Assembly (NCBI GenBank): GCA_965229765.1
Contig: CBDDJT010000003.1
Span: 682,001-746,000, forward strand
DNA: 64,000 nucleotides
Origin: ASV31 sp965229765
Lineage (GTDB): Bacteria; Pseudomonadota; Alphaproteobacteria; Rhodobacterales; Rhodobacteraceae
Direction of reading: 5' to 3'
Numbering within the stretch: the first letter of the stretch is position 1; every line of letters begins with the position of its first letter. The translations under genes were made by a program, and so were the position numbers. A model generated the notes under the pieces. It was not told the DNA's origin. It was given only the letters and a program-made list of their open reading frames with translations, and did no database searches. Below, piece by piece: positions 9,663-18,228 of the stretch.

Positions 9663-9673
9663 CGGCTGTCTCC

Positions 9674-10756
9674 TCAGATGCGCGTTGCGGCGCGCTGCTG
9701 GCGCCATTTGTCGAGCACCACGGCGCTGATGATGATCGCGCCCATGGCCATGATCTGGAAATAGGCGTCGAGCTTGATGTAGGTGAACCCGGACTGGATC
9801 ACGCCGAACACCATCGCCCCCAGCACGGTGCCGATGATGGACCCGCGCCCGCCGGTCAGGCTGACCCCGCCGATCACGGCCATGGCGATCGCGTAAAGCT
9901 CATAGAACAGGCCCATGCCGGACTGTGCCGTCAGGTTCTTGGAACTGAGAACGATGGCGGCAAACGCGGCCAGCATCGACGCGATCATGTAGATCAGCAC
10001 CTTGTGGCGCCGCACGTTGATCCCGGACATGCGCGCGGCATCTTCGTTCGAGCCGATGGCATAGGTGTGCTTGCCGTAGACGGTATAGCGCAACAGGACG
10101 TGGCAGACGACCGCCAGCATCAGGAACCAGACAACCGGCATCATGCCCGCGCCCAGCGACGCATAGGTTTCGGTGGGAAAGGATACGGGCTGGCCACGTG
10201 TCCACCACTGCGCGATGCCCCGGCAGATCAGGAACATCCCGAGCGTCGCAATGAAGGGCGGGATACGGGTGTAGGCTATCAGCATCCCGTTGATCGCCCC
10301 GATGAAGGCCCCGAACATCAGACCCACGATGATCGGCACGATCACTGGCAGGTCAAAGGCCCATTCGCCGAACACGGCCTTCGGGTTGGGGTTGCCGTTC
10401 ACAAGCTCTGTCTGGGCGAAGGACATCACGATCATGGCGGTGGCCGCCACCAGCGGGCCCGAAGACAGGTCGATCCCCCCCGAGATGATGACCTGCGTCA
10501 CCCCCAGCGAGATGATCCCGATGATGGCCACCTGCAGGATGATGATCCGCAGCCGTGCCTCGTTGAAGATCGAGTCGAAACGGTCGTTGGTGTCGAACAG
10601 GAAGCTCTGGCCGTTCATGTAGGGCAGAAGCTGACCCAGCACCTCGAATATCGCGACGATGATGACAAGCGCGATGAATATGTTGAACTCGTTGGGCCAA
10701 CTGCGCTTGGAACTGTCGTACTTCAGCCCGCCCGTTCCCTGGGTGGTATCTGCCAT
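9674..10756 (-). CDS. ABC transporter permease, sugar/inositol type (CUT2)
   Basis: This 360-residue inner-membrane permease of the BPD_transp_2 (ribose/xylose/inositol) family has about ten hydrophobic segments, including IIGIISLGVTQVIISGGIDLS, the hallmark GGIDLS region, and GKHTYAIGSNEDAARMSGI, the family EAA-like loop. The long, polar N-terminus (about 30 residues before the first membrane segment) is common in inositol IatP-type permeases. It is cotranscribed with the ATPase (11-base gap) and follows the binding-protein gene after a stem-loop. The predicted cargo is inositol or a derivative, from context. Confidence 0.9.
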   Translation of the reverse strand: MADTTQGTGGLKYDSSKRSWPNEFNIFIALVIIVAIFEVLGQLLPYMNGQSFLFDTNDRFDSIFNEARLRIIILQVAIIGIISLGVTQVIISGGIDLSSGPLVAATAMIVMSFAQTELVNGNPNPKAVFGEWAFDLPVIVPIIVGLMFGAFIGAINGMLIAYTRIPPFIATLGMFLICRGIAQWWTRGQPVSFPTETYASLGAGMMPVVWFLMLAVVCHVLLRYTVYGKHTYAIGSNEDAARMSGINVRRHKVLIYMIASMLAAFAAIVLSSKNLTAQSGMGLFYELYAIAMAVIGGVSLTGGRGSIIGTVLGAMVFGVIQSGFTYIKLDAYFQIMAMGAIIISAVVLDKWRQQRAATRI

Positions 10757-10819
10757 CTAAGACACTCCTGCTGCTAGCGCGGACATGCACCGGATCTCAG
10801 GCCGTCCGGTCTCGCGGAT

Positions 10820-10848
10820 GCGGCAGGGCACGCATGGCACCCTGCCGC
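10820..10848 (-). terminator. Stem-loop between binding-protein gene and permease
   Basis: CGGCAGGG (10821-10828) pairs with CCCTGCCG (10840-10847), extended by G10820-C10848 to nine base pairs, with an 11-base loop. No T tract follows. Such hairpins between a highly expressed periplasmic binding-protein gene and its permease usually stabilise the upstream mRNA or attenuate downstream expression; that role is inferred. Confidence 0.6.
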
Positions 10849-10867
10849 GATATCGTCGGACCGTCGA

Positions 10868-11812
10868 TCAGTTCCGGCTCAGGAACTGGTCGAGGTTGGC
10901 CGGCGTCACCAGCTGGAAGGGGATGTAGACCTTCTGGTCCACGTCCTCGCCGCGCGCCAGCGCCAGCGCCGCATCGACAGAGCCTTCGCCCTGACCAAAC
11001 GCGTCCTGGAACACGGTGGCGTCGAGATCGCCGGCCTGCATCGCGACGAGCGCATCCTGCGTGGCGTCGACACCGACCACGACCACGTCTTCCATCGAGA
11101 TGCCCGAAGCCTTCATCGCCTGGATCGCGCCGATGGCCATTTCGTCGTTGTTGGCGAAGACCACGTCGAACGGCTCGCCCGAGGACAGCCAGTTGGTCAT
11201 CAGGTCCTGCGCCTCGTCACGCGACCAGTTGGCGGTCTGGCGGTCGATGATCGAGATGAAGTTGCACATGTCCATGCCGATGACGTCGTCCACGTCCTTG
11301 GTGCGCTGCACCGCGGCCTGGTTGGACAGCTGGCCCATCATCAGGTAGCCGCCGGCGCCGCCGGCCTTGCCCGCCGCGCGCAGCAGCTTGCAGGCCTCGA
11401 AGGCGGCCAGGGTGCCGGATTCGATCTCGTTCGACGCCACAAAAGCCTGGTTGTCCGGCAGGGTGTCGACGTTGATCGGCTGGCGGTTGACGTAGACCAG
11501 CGGCACGCCGGCTGCGGCGGCGGCGGCCGACATCGCCTCGGTCGCCGAGGTATCGACGGCGTTCACGATGATCGCGTCCACCCCGGAGGCGATGAAGTTG
11601 TTGATCTGGTCAAGCTGCTTGGCCACGTCGTCGGTGGCGTCCTCGACCTGAAGCTCGACGCCGTCGAGGCTGTCGGCATAGGCGACCATGCCGTTGCGCA
11701 TCACGGTCAGGAAGTTGTCGTCGAAGCGCGCGATCGACGCACCAATCGTTTCGGCCATCGCGGCGGTCGACAAGAGCGAGGCAATGCCTGCGACAATGAG
11801 GGTTTTCTTCAT
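10868..11812 (-). CDS. Periplasmic sugar/inositol-binding protein of an ABC importer
   Basis: This 314-residue protein is of the periplasmic-binding-protein type I (RbsB/IbpA-like) class. A Sec signal peptide ends at AMA-ET (about residue 20). The mature protein begins TIGASIARFDDNFLT and shows family features such as NNFIASGVDAIIVNAVDT, ASNEIESGTLAAFE and VVFANNDEMAIGAI. It captures the ligand in the periplasm and delivers it to the permease encoded next. Position in an iol block suggests myo-inositol or a related cyclitol. Rhizopine-binding MocB belongs to the same family, so ligand identity is open. Confidence 0.88.
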   Translation of the reverse strand: MKKTLIVAGIASLLSTAAMAETIGASIARFDDNFLTVMRNGMVAYADSLDGVELQVEDATDDVAKQLDQINNFIASGVDAIIVNAVDTSATEAMSAAAAAAGVPLVYVNRQPINVDTLPDNQAFVASNEIESGTLAAFEACKLLRAAGKAGGAGGYLMMGQLSNQAAVQRTKDVDDVIGMDMCNFISIIDRQTANWSRDEAQDLMTNWLSSGEPFDVVFANNDEMAIGAIQAMKASGISMEDVVVVGVDATQDALVAMQAGDLDATVFQDAFGQGEGSVDAALALARGEDVDQKVYIPFQLVTPANLDQFLSRN

Positions 11813-11893
11813 CGGTTTCCTCCCAGAAAGGTGCCGGCCACACCCGATTTGCTTTTGGCCGGATGCCCGTTGCGGGCGAGTACCATCGGTTCC

Positions 11894-12712
11894 CTAGGCG
11901 GCCTCCGCCGACAGGTGAGAACGGATGAATTCGAAACTGTCCGAAAGCGCTGCGCCCGGATCGGCCAGCGCATGAACCCCGGGGGCGAAGCACTCTACCG
12001 ATACCGGACCGGAATAACCGGCCTCCAGCAGCGCCGCGATCTGGCCGATGTTGCCCAGCCTGTCGCGCGCGTCCACGTGCACGCGGTGTTCGTCGCGCAT
12101 CTCGGACACGGAAAGGAACGGATCCACCACGCCCGAGACATGCACCATGCCTGTGTGATCGGCAAAGATCGGCCCGCCGCCGGCAAGGTGATGATGGAAT
12201 GTGTCGTGGACCAGACGGAAGCGGTCGGAAACGCCCAGCGCCTCTATCGCCTCGACCGCCTCGGCCTTGTGGCGCAGCGCGCAGACCTCGAAACCCAGCG
12301 GCTCGACAAGCCCGATCAGCCCGGCCTCTGCCAGCATCGGGGCAAGTTCGCGCAGTGCGACGCGCAGGTTCGCCTGCCGTTCTCCGTTGCCGCACCCAAG
12401 CCCGTCGTTGCGCGGGATCAGTGCCACCGCCTCGGCGCCGCAAGCGGCTGCCGTGGCGATCAGCGCCGAAGCCTCGTCGCGCTTGGCGTCGGACCAGTCG
12501 TTGAAGGATTTGACCTCGGCAAGGGCGAGGATGCGCTGGCCCGCGGCCGCAGCCGCGGCCTGCACCGTCTCTGGCGCTGCGCCGTCGAACAATGCACCCG
12601 GCAGGTCGTTGCGAAACTCGACGCCCGCGCAGCCAAGTGACATTGCCAGCCGCAGAAGCGCATCATGGCGCAATGCAGGTACGGTCATGTGGTTGAGCGC
12701 GACGCTCAGCAT
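11894..12712 (-). CDS. TIM-barrel sugar-phosphate isomerase/epimerase, IolI/MocC-like
   Basis: This 272-residue protein is of the xylose-isomerase-like TIM-barrel superfamily. Visible features are LGCAGVEFRNDLPG near the N-terminus, GLIGLVEPLGFEVCALR with a metal-ligand Glu, RLVHDTFHHHLAG with a His/Asp pair, and the terminal PVSVECFAPGVHAL. These ligand positions match inosose isomerase IolI and rhizopine protein MocC. It would interconvert keto-inositols or act on a modified inosose; sequence alone cannot decide. It is the first gene of the minus-strand block. The 81-base gap to the binding-protein gene contains GC-rich inverted repeats (CCGGCC/GGCCGG). Confidence 0.75.
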   Translation of the reverse strand: MLSVALNHMTVPALRHDALLRLAMSLGCAGVEFRNDLPGALFDGAAPETVQAAAAAAGQRILALAEVKSFNDWSDAKRDEASALIATAAACGAEAVALIPRNDGLGCGNGERQANLRVALRELAPMLAEAGLIGLVEPLGFEVCALRHKAEAVEAIEALGVSDRFRLVHDTFHHHLAGGGPIFADHTGMVHVSGVVDPFLSVSEMRDEHRVHVDARDRLGNIGQIAALLEAGYSGPVSVECFAPGVHALADPGAALSDSFEFIRSHLSAEAA

Positions 12713-12858
12713 TTCTGGACCCCCTCCCGGCGCACCGCATCTGGCGGCGTGCCCTGTCGTTGCGCTCTGCGGCGCCTGCCCGCGGACCTTGGGCGGGGCG
12801 ATGGACGCGCGTCAAGTTCTGCATCAGGCGATTCTTGCAAGCATGAGGGTTTGACCGT

Positions 12859-12890
12859 CAGTCTGATGATGGTTTTACATCATCAGACTG
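12859..12890. promoter_or_regulatory. 13-bp perfect inverted repeat upstream of the inositol block
   Basis: CAGTCTGATGATG (12859-12871) and CATCATCAGACTG (12878-12890) form perfect 13-base arms with a six-base spacer. It begins two bases past the end of the lacI-type gene and lies about 150 bases upstream of the minus-strand isomerase gene. No T tract follows on either strand. It could terminate the regulator transcript or be an operator for the block. Confidence 0.6.
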
Positions 12891-12892
12891 GA

Positions 12893-13924
12893 TCAGATCG
12901 ACTCGGGCACATAAAGATCGGGAGCCAGGAAGTACTGGCCGGCCAGCTCGCCCAATCCGCCCTGCGCGGCACCCGTCATCAGGCCGACCATGTCCTGGCA
13001 AAGACGCGCAAGCGGGGTCGAGATCACCATCGCGGCATAACGGTCCGACAGCGCCGCGCGGCTTTCGGGCGTCAGTTCGTTGACCACCAGCGCCACGTCG
13101 CCGGGCTGGCGCGCCTCGCGCAGGGCGGCGATGGCGCCCTCCATCCCGCCTCCCGCCACGTAGATGCCCCGCAGGTCGCCATGCCGGGCCAGAAGGTCAA
13201 GCGTGGCCTCGTAGGTCAGCTGCCGCGTCTCGAGGTTGACCAATGTGTCCAGCACCTCGAACTGTGGGGCGTATTCGCGAAAGTAGCTGCGGAACCCGGT
13301 TTCCCGCAATTCGTGCCCATGCCAGCGGTGACCGCCCACGAAGACCGCCAGCTTGCCGGGCCGCCGCGCCGCTGTACCGACCATCCACGCCGCGATTCGC
13401 CCGACTTTCAGGTTGTTGAGGCCCACGTAGCTTTTTCGCACGCCCTGCGCGAAGTCGTTGAGCAGGGCGAAGACCGGGATGCCATCGGCCTGAAGCCCCG
13501 TCACCGCGTCGGTGATCGAGTGGTGCGTGATGGCCGTGGCCGCCAGAGCGTCCACCTCTCCCTTCAGGCCCGACATCAGCTCGATGAAATCGCCGGGGGA
13601 CTGCGACGGGGAATATCGGATCACCGCGCTGGCATGAACGCCGGTTGCATTGCGCATGGCGGCCTCGATCTCGCGATGGAATGTCTGATAGAACGCCTGC
13701 CGTTCCTTGTGCAGAACAAAGCCGAATCGCATACGCGGCCATTCGGGCTGAAGCCGGCTCTCGATCAGGCCGGCGGCATGATAGCCAATGCGCCGCGCGG
13801 CTTCGAGAACGCGCTGGGCGGTGTCCTCGCGCACCTTGATGCGGGCATTCAAGACGCGATCGACCGTGGCCACGCTGACCCCGGCCTCGCGCGCCACGTC
13901 GGAAATGGTGGGTCTGCGTGCCAT
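12893..13924 (-). CDS. LacI-family transcriptional regulator
   Basis: This 343-residue regulator has an N-terminal helix-turn-helix at residues 5-25 (ISDVAREAGVSVATVDRVLN) with the hinge helix after it, and a C-terminal periplasmic-binding-like sensor domain (RFGFVLHKERQAFYQTF, GIPVFALLNDFAQGVRKSYVG, IYVAGGGMEGAIAALREA). LacI-type regulators usually repress catabolic operons until a sugar binds. It sits between the inositol block, whose first gene is downstream on the same strand, and the divergent moc-like set, so it probably controls both. The VATVDRVLN form of the recognition helix is typical of LacI proteins for non-galactoside ligands. Confidence 0.9.
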   Translation of the reverse strand: MARRPTISDVAREAGVSVATVDRVLNARIKVREDTAQRVLEAARRIGYHAAGLIESRLQPEWPRMRFGFVLHKERQAFYQTFHREIEAAMRNATGVHASAVIRYSPSQSPGDFIELMSGLKGEVDALAATAITHHSITDAVTGLQADGIPVFALLNDFAQGVRKSYVGLNNLKVGRIAAWMVGTAARRPGKLAVFVGGHRWHGHELRETGFRSYFREYAPQFEVLDTLVNLETRQLTYEATLDLLARHGDLRGIYVAGGGMEGAIAALREARQPGDVALVVNELTPESRAALSDRYAAMVISTPLARLCQDMVGLMTGAAQGGLGELAGQYFLAPDLYVPESI

Positions 13925-13956
13925 GCATGATGTGTATATGACAGAATACCATCATG

Positions 13957-13982
13957 AAAACCCCTCATTCCTGAGGGCTTTT
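13957..13982. promoter_or_regulatory. Hairpin in the lacI/desaturase divergent promoter
   Basis: Arms AAAACCCCTCA (13957-13967) and TGAGGGCTTTT (13972-13982) pair with one mismatch over 11 positions and a four-base loop. A and T runs at the ends make it look like a bidirectional terminator, although it sits between divergent starts. It may be a 5'-leader attenuator or an operator; the latter is inference. Confidence 0.5.
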
Positions 13983-14057
13983 GAGCGAAACAACCTTCCC
14001 CAGTCTTTGTGCAGGGTACCGCCTGTGCATAGTCTCTCGACCCAGGGAGGACGTTAG

Positions 14058-15125
14058 ATGACCCATCGGGACTACAGCCTACTGGGGCCCGACGCGCGGC
14101 GCGCGGTTGATGCCGGTCTCGCGGCGGCGGACTGGTATCATACCGATATCCCGCGAAAGGAGATGAAGGCGCTGATGCAGCGCGCCGACCAGCCGGCGAT
14201 CCGCGACACGATCATTCTTTACGGCTGCATGATCGCCTTCGCGGCCGCGGGAATCGCGCTTTGGCCTTCATGGTGGTCGGCGCCGTTCTGGCTGGCCTAC
14301 GGGGTGCTGTACGGATCGGCATCGGACAGCCGCTGGCATGAATGCGGCCACGGCACCGCGTTCCGCACGCCCTGGATGAACACGGTCGTCTATCAGATCG
14401 CCAGCTTCATGATCATCCGCAACCCTGCCACATGGCGGTGGAGCCATGCACGCCATCATACCGACACGATCATCGTTGGCCGCGACCCAGAGATCTCGGT
14501 GATGCGTCCGCCTGCGCTGTTGCGGCTGGGGCTGGCCTTTTTCGGCGTGCTCGACACTTGGAACGGGCTGGGGCGTATGCTTTTGAACGCGTCCGGCCGG
14601 CTGCACCCCGAAGAAGCCACCTTCGTGCCCGAGAACGAAGCATCCAAGGTGATCTTCGTCGCCCGTGTCTGGGTTGCCATCTATGCCGCGACGCTGGCTC
14701 TGGCGCTGGCGATGCAATCCATCCTGCCGCTGATGGTGATCGGCCTGCCCCGGATGTACGGCGCCTGGCACCATGTGATGACCGGGCTGCTGCAGCACGG
14801 CGGACTGGCCGACAACGTCATCGACCACCGCCTGAACAGCCGCACGGTCTACATGAACCCGATCAGCCGGTTCATCTACTGGAACATGAACTACCACATC
14901 GAACACCACATGTTCCCGATGGTGCCCTATCACCGCCTGCCCGACCTGCACGACCGCATCAGGCACGATCTGCCCGACCCCAGCCCCTCGATCGCCGCGG
15001 CCTATGCCGAGATGATCCCGGTTCTGATCCGCCAGTTGCGCAACGAGGATGCGTTCCTGACCCGCGCCCTTCCCGAAGGCGCGCGGCCCTACCGCGCCGA
15101 CCTGCACGACCTGCCCGCCGAGTGA
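14058..15125 (+). CDS. Membrane fatty-acid-desaturase-family oxygenase, MocD-like
   Basis: This 355-residue di-iron membrane enzyme has the three histidine boxes WHECGHG (about 95), SHARHHTD (about 133) and YHIEHHMF (about 280), with hydrophobic pairs before and after (IILYGCMIAFAAAGIALW, VAIYAATLALALAMQSI). RBS GGGAGGA precedes ATG 14058. The next gene encodes a MocE-type Rieske ferredoxin. In Sinorhizobium rhizopine catabolism, MocD (this family) with MocE and MocF is implicated in demethylating 3-O-methyl-scyllo-inosamine. By analogy this enzyme probably hydroxylates or demethylates a cyclitol rather than a lipid. No MocF-type reductase gene is adjacent, so electrons must come from elsewhere. 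Confidence 0.8.
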   Translation: MTHRDYSLLGPDARRAVDAGLAAADWYHTDIPRKEMKALMQRADQPAIRDTIILYGCMIAFAAAGIALWPSWWSAPFWLAYGVLYGSASDSRWHECGHGTAFRTPWMNTVVYQIASFMIIRNPATWRWSHARHHTDTIIVGRDPEISVMRPPALLRLGLAFFGVLDTWNGLGRMLLNASGRLHPEEATFVPENEASKVIFVARVWVAIYAATLALALAMQSILPLMVIGLPRMYGAWHHVMTGLLQHGGLADNVIDHRLNSRTVYMNPISRFIYWNMNYHIEHHMFPMVPYHRLPDLHDRIRHDLPDPSPSIAAAYAEMIPVLIRQLRNEDAFLTRALPEGARPYRADLHDLPAE

Positions 15126-15168
15126 CGGGCGCCGCCCCGCCACCGCCCATCGAGAAAGGACCAAAGTC

Positions 15169-15480
15169 ATGGCCGACTGGATCGACGCCTGCGCCACCGA
15201 CGACATCGAAGCCGAGGACCTGATCCGCTTCGACCATGGCGAACGCACCTTTGCGATCTACCGCTCGCCCGAGGATGCGTATTACTGCACCGACGGGCTG
15301 TGCACCCATGAACAGGTGCACCTTGCCGACGGGCTGGTGATGGACCACGTCATCGAATGCCCCAAGCACAACGGCCAGTTCGACTATCGCACCGGAGAGG
15401 CCAGGCGCGCGCCGGTCTGCGCAAACCTCGCCACCTATCCCGTCCGTGTCGAGGGCGGCCGCGTTTGGGTGCAGATCTGA
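15169..15480 (+). CDS. mocE: MocE-type Rieske [2Fe-2S] ferredoxin
   Basis: This 103-residue soluble Rieske protein carries the cluster-binding pairs CTHEQVHLADG (Cys-x-His) and IECPKHNGQFD (Cys-x-x-His) about 15 residues apart, followed by APVCANLATYPVRVEGGRVWV as in bacterial oxygenase ferredoxins. It would pass electrons to the di-iron oxygenase encoded 43 bases upstream. The RBS AAAGGA precedes ATG 15169. The MocE family takes its name from rhizopine catabolism, which fits the inositol setting. Confidence 0.85.
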   Translation: MADWIDACATDDIEAEDLIRFDHGERTFAIYRSPEDAYYCTDGLCTHEQVHLADGLVMDHVIECPKHNGQFDYRTGEARRAPVCANLATYPVRVEGGRVWVQI

Positions 15481-15797
15481 TGCGGCACGACAGGATGGCG
15501 GCGGCCGACCTGCGCGGCCAGGGACACGCGGCGGCTGTCGAGACCGGGCACGTGGCGCGCGCGACCGCGGCGGCGGGCACAAACCGCGCCACGCCCGGAC
15601 CCGCCGCGATTTCGCGGCCAAGTCCGCCCGGTTGCAGGACCGGCGGATCGCAGCCTTTTCCGAGTTCAATGCCGATGTGGAAACCGGCACCTACCCGGCC
15701 GCGGATCCTGCCGTGGCCATCGACGACACCGGGCCTTGTCAGCTTCTCAACGCGCTGAAGCCCCAAGCCACTCTGGATAAAAGAGGGAGGAGATACC
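15481..15797 (+). other. 317-base stretch with no intact gene; possible PanB-like remnant
   Basis: Between the ferredoxin and PhyH genes there is no well-supported complete gene. One frame (ending at 15805) contains AAFSEFNADVETGTYP, which resembles the C-terminal tail of ketopantoate hydroxymethyltransferase PanB (pattern AA...Y.AEVESG.YP). Another frame just after 15481 begins MRHDRMAAADLRGQG. The rest of a PanB fold is missing, so this may be a deleted gene copy. RBS GGGAGGAG for the PhyH gene lies at the end. Confidence 0.3.
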
Positions 15798-16982
15798 ATG
15801 GATGACCAATCGCGCCGCGCCGCCCGCGGCCCCGCATTCTTCACCGAGGATGACTGCAACCTCGACGACTTCGCAGTCCTGATCGGCCAGTCCCTGTCGC
15901 TGACCGATCTCGACTGGACGGATACCGTCGAAAAGAATGTTCCTGTCTACGACATGGCAACGCTGGGCCCCCGGCTGGAACGGCCCGCCGACCGCCGCGC
16001 CATCCTTGCCGAATGGGCATGGGTCCTGCGCGACGGGCCGGGCACCTTCGTTCTGAAACGCGCCTATGCCGACACGGCGCCGATCGACGCGGCGACAGAG
16101 GCCTACAACCGCATCATCGCCGAGGAGAACGGCACCTCGGGCGGCGGGGCCGATCATTTCGCCGCCGCTGGCAACAACGCCCGCATCTGGAATTCGCTGC
16201 AAAAGCTGTGCCTGGCCGAACCGGCGGTCTTTGCCCGCTATTTCGGCAATCCGGCCATCGCGGCGGCCTGCGAGGCGTGGCTTGGCCCGGGCTACCAGAT
16301 GACGGCGCAGGTCAACCTCGTCCGTCCCGGCGGCGCGGCGCAGACCGGGCATCGCGACTATCACCTGGGCTTCCAGACCGCCGAGGTGTCGGCGGCTTTC
16401 CCGGCGCATGTCCACGACCTGTCTCCGGTGATGACGCTGCAAGGCGCCATCGCCCATTGCGACATGCCCATCGAGAGCGGCCCGACAAAGCTTCTGCCCT
16501 TCTCGCAGGCCTACCGGCCCGGATACGCCGCCTATCGCCGCGCCGATTTCCAGGCGTTTTTCGAGGATCACTGCGTGCAGGTGCCGCTGGAAAAGGGCGA
16601 CGCGCTGTTCTTCAGTCCGGCGCTCTTTCACGGGGCGGGCGCCAATGTCAGCGCCGACATCCAGCGCATGGCGAACCTGATCCAGATCTCGTCGCCCCTT
16701 GGGATCGCGATGGAGACCATCGACCGTCAGGCCATGTGCGCCGCGCTGTACCCCGCGTTGCAGGCGCTTTCAGATCAGATGAGCGCGGCCGGAATCGCGG
16801 CCGCCATCGCGGCGTCGGCCTATGGGTATTCCTTTCCGACGAACCTTGACCGCGACCCGCCCGTTGGCGGGCTGGCACCCGAAACGCAGGCGGCGCTGTT
16901 CCACCGCGCGCTTGGCGGGAACTGGAAGGCGGCAGAGTTCGAACAGGCGCTGGCCGACCAGGCCGCGCGCCGCCTGTCCTGA
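15798..16982 (+). CDS. Phytanoyl-CoA dioxygenase (PhyH) family oxygenase
   Basis: This 394-residue protein is of the Fe(II)/2-oxoglutarate-dependent PhyH superfamily. The facial triad is visible as HRD in GHRDYHLGF (about residue 190) and the distal His in FFSPALFHGAGAN (about 280), with IQRMANLIQ supplying the 2-oxoglutarate Arg candidate. Start ATG 15798 follows GGGAGGAG. Bacterial PhyH enzymes hydroxylate or demethylate diverse small molecules. In this cluster a role in oxidative removal of a substituent from an inositol derivative is plausible but unproven. It is followed by a strong GC stem-loop and converges on a Gfo/Idh gene. Confidence 0.8.
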   Translation: MDDQSRRAARGPAFFTEDDCNLDDFAVLIGQSLSLTDLDWTDTVEKNVPVYDMATLGPRLERPADRRAILAEWAWVLRDGPGTFVLKRAYADTAPIDAATEAYNRIIAEENGTSGGGADHFAAAGNNARIWNSLQKLCLAEPAVFARYFGNPAIAAACEAWLGPGYQMTAQVNLVRPGGAAQTGHRDYHLGFQTAEVSAAFPAHVHDLSPVMTLQGAIAHCDMPIESGPTKLLPFSQAYRPGYAAYRRADFQAFFEDHCVQVPLEKGDALFFSPALFHGAGANVSADIQRMANLIQISSPLGIAMETIDRQAMCAALYPALQALSDQMSAAGIAAAIAASAYGYSFPTNLDRDPPVGGLAPETQAALFHRALGGNWKAAEFEQALADQAARRLS

Positions 16983-16989
16983 GCGCGGC

Positions 16990-17011
16990 GCCGGGGCGCG
17001 CCCGCCCCGGC
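16990..17011. terminator. Bidirectional GC stem-loop between convergent genes
   Basis: GCCGGGGCG (16990-16998) pairs perfectly with CGCCCCGGC (17003-17011) over nine bases with a four-base loop, between the convergent PhyH and Gfo/Idh stops. There is no strong T tract. It probably ends transcription in both directions. Confidence 0.6.
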
Positions 17012-17018
17012 CCCCGGC

Positions 17019-18182
17019 TTATCCGTCGCGGAACATCGGCGGGCGTGCGTCGGTCCATGCGCCGTCCGCCTTGCCCGAGGCCGCCACCGCGAACACCGCC
17101 GCCATCGACCGCAAGCCATCCTCGGCCCGCGGGTAAAGGTTTGCGGCGGGGTCCATCGGGCGCCCGTCCTTCGCGGCGCGGATCGCCTCTGCCAGATCGG
17201 AATAGATGTTGGCGAAGGCCAGCGGCATCCCCTCGGCATGGCCCACCGTCACCCGGCTGGCGCGGTCGGCCTCGGGCGACAGGTTGCCCTCGCCCCGCTC
17301 GATCACCTGCAACCGCTGGCCCAGCGGCATCCAGTAAAGCTGATTGGGCTGTTCCTGCGCCCAGCGCAGCCCGCCCTTTTCGCCGAACACCTGCAAGGTC
17401 AGCCCGTGCTGCCGCCCGATCGCCACCGACGAGGTCCAGAGCCGCCCGACGGTGCCCCCCGACATGCGGAAGTTGACCATCGCGTCATCCTCCAGCACCC
17501 GGCTGTCGATGCAGGACACGGTGTCGGCCGAAAGACGCTCCACCTCCTGCCTTGTGACGAAGCTGGCCATGTGCATGGCGTGGATGCCGCAGTCCGCGAA
17601 CTGGGCCGACACACCCGCCTGCGCGGGGTCATAGCGCCAGCGCACGCGCGGGTTGTCGGCGTCGGCGGCGTCGGCATGGTGGCCATGGGCGAACTCTGCC
17701 ACCACCAGCCGCACGCGCCCCAGATCGCCGCGCGCCACCATCGCCCGCATGTGCCGTACCAGCGCATAGCCGGTATAGCCGTAGTTCACCGCGCAGATGC
17801 GCCCGGTCTCGCGGGCCAGCCCCACGATTTCTTCACCCTCTTCCACGGTCATGGTCATCGGCTTTTCGCACAGCACGTGGAACCCGGCCTGAAGGAAGGC
17901 GCGCGTGATCTGGAAATGCGTGGCGTTGGGGGTCGCGACGGTGACAAGGTCCACCCGGTCCTCGCGCGCGCTTTCGCCCGCCAGCATCTCTTGCCAGTCG
18001 CCATAGGCGCGGTCGGCGGCCAGCCCAAGCCGCCGGCCATAGTCGCGCCCCGCCTCGGGCCGGTGATCCAGCGCGCCCGCGACGAAGTCGAAGGCCCCGT
18101 CCAGCCCCGCGCCCAGCCGGTGCGCCGGGCCGATCTGGCTGCCCTCGCCCCCGCCGATCATCCCCCAGTTCAGTTTCGTCAT
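17019..18182 (-). CDS. Gfo/Idh/MocA-family oxidoreductase (first of pair)
   Basis: This 387-residue NAD(P)-dependent dehydrogenase has the Rossmann motif WGMIGGGEGSQIGPAHR, the signature HVLCEKPMTMTVEEGE and the catalytic-region DCGIHAMHMASF. The GGGEGSQIG form is typical of the longer Gfo/Idh subgroup found in inositol/rhizopine-type clusters. Start ATG 18182 (MTKLNWGMIGG) is preferred because GAGGA lies just upstream; an alternative in-frame ATG is at 18197. It would oxidise a sugar or cyclitol hydroxyl. It is cotranscribed with the next dehydrogenase gene (46-base gap). Confidence 0.85.
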   Translation of the reverse strand: MTKLNWGMIGGGEGSQIGPAHRLGAGLDGAFDFVAGALDHRPEAGRDYGRRLGLAADRAYGDWQEMLAGESAREDRVDLVTVATPNATHFQITRAFLQAGFHVLCEKPMTMTVEEGEEIVGLARETGRICAVNYGYTGYALVRHMRAMVARGDLGRVRLVVAEFAHGHHADAADADNPRVRWRYDPAQAGVSAQFADCGIHAMHMASFVTRQEVERLSADTVSCIDSRVLEDDAMVNFRMSGGTVGRLWTSSVAIGRQHGLTLQVFGEKGGLRWAQEQPNQLYWMPLGQRLQVIERGEGNLSPEADRASRVTVGHAEGMPLAFANIYSDLAEAIRAAKDGRPMDPAANLYPRAEDGLRSMAAVFAVAASGKADGAWTDARPPMFRDG

Positions 18183-18228
18183 GTCGTCCTCGTTCATGGT
18201 GGTGCCCGCTGCCCCCGGCGGCGGGCGG

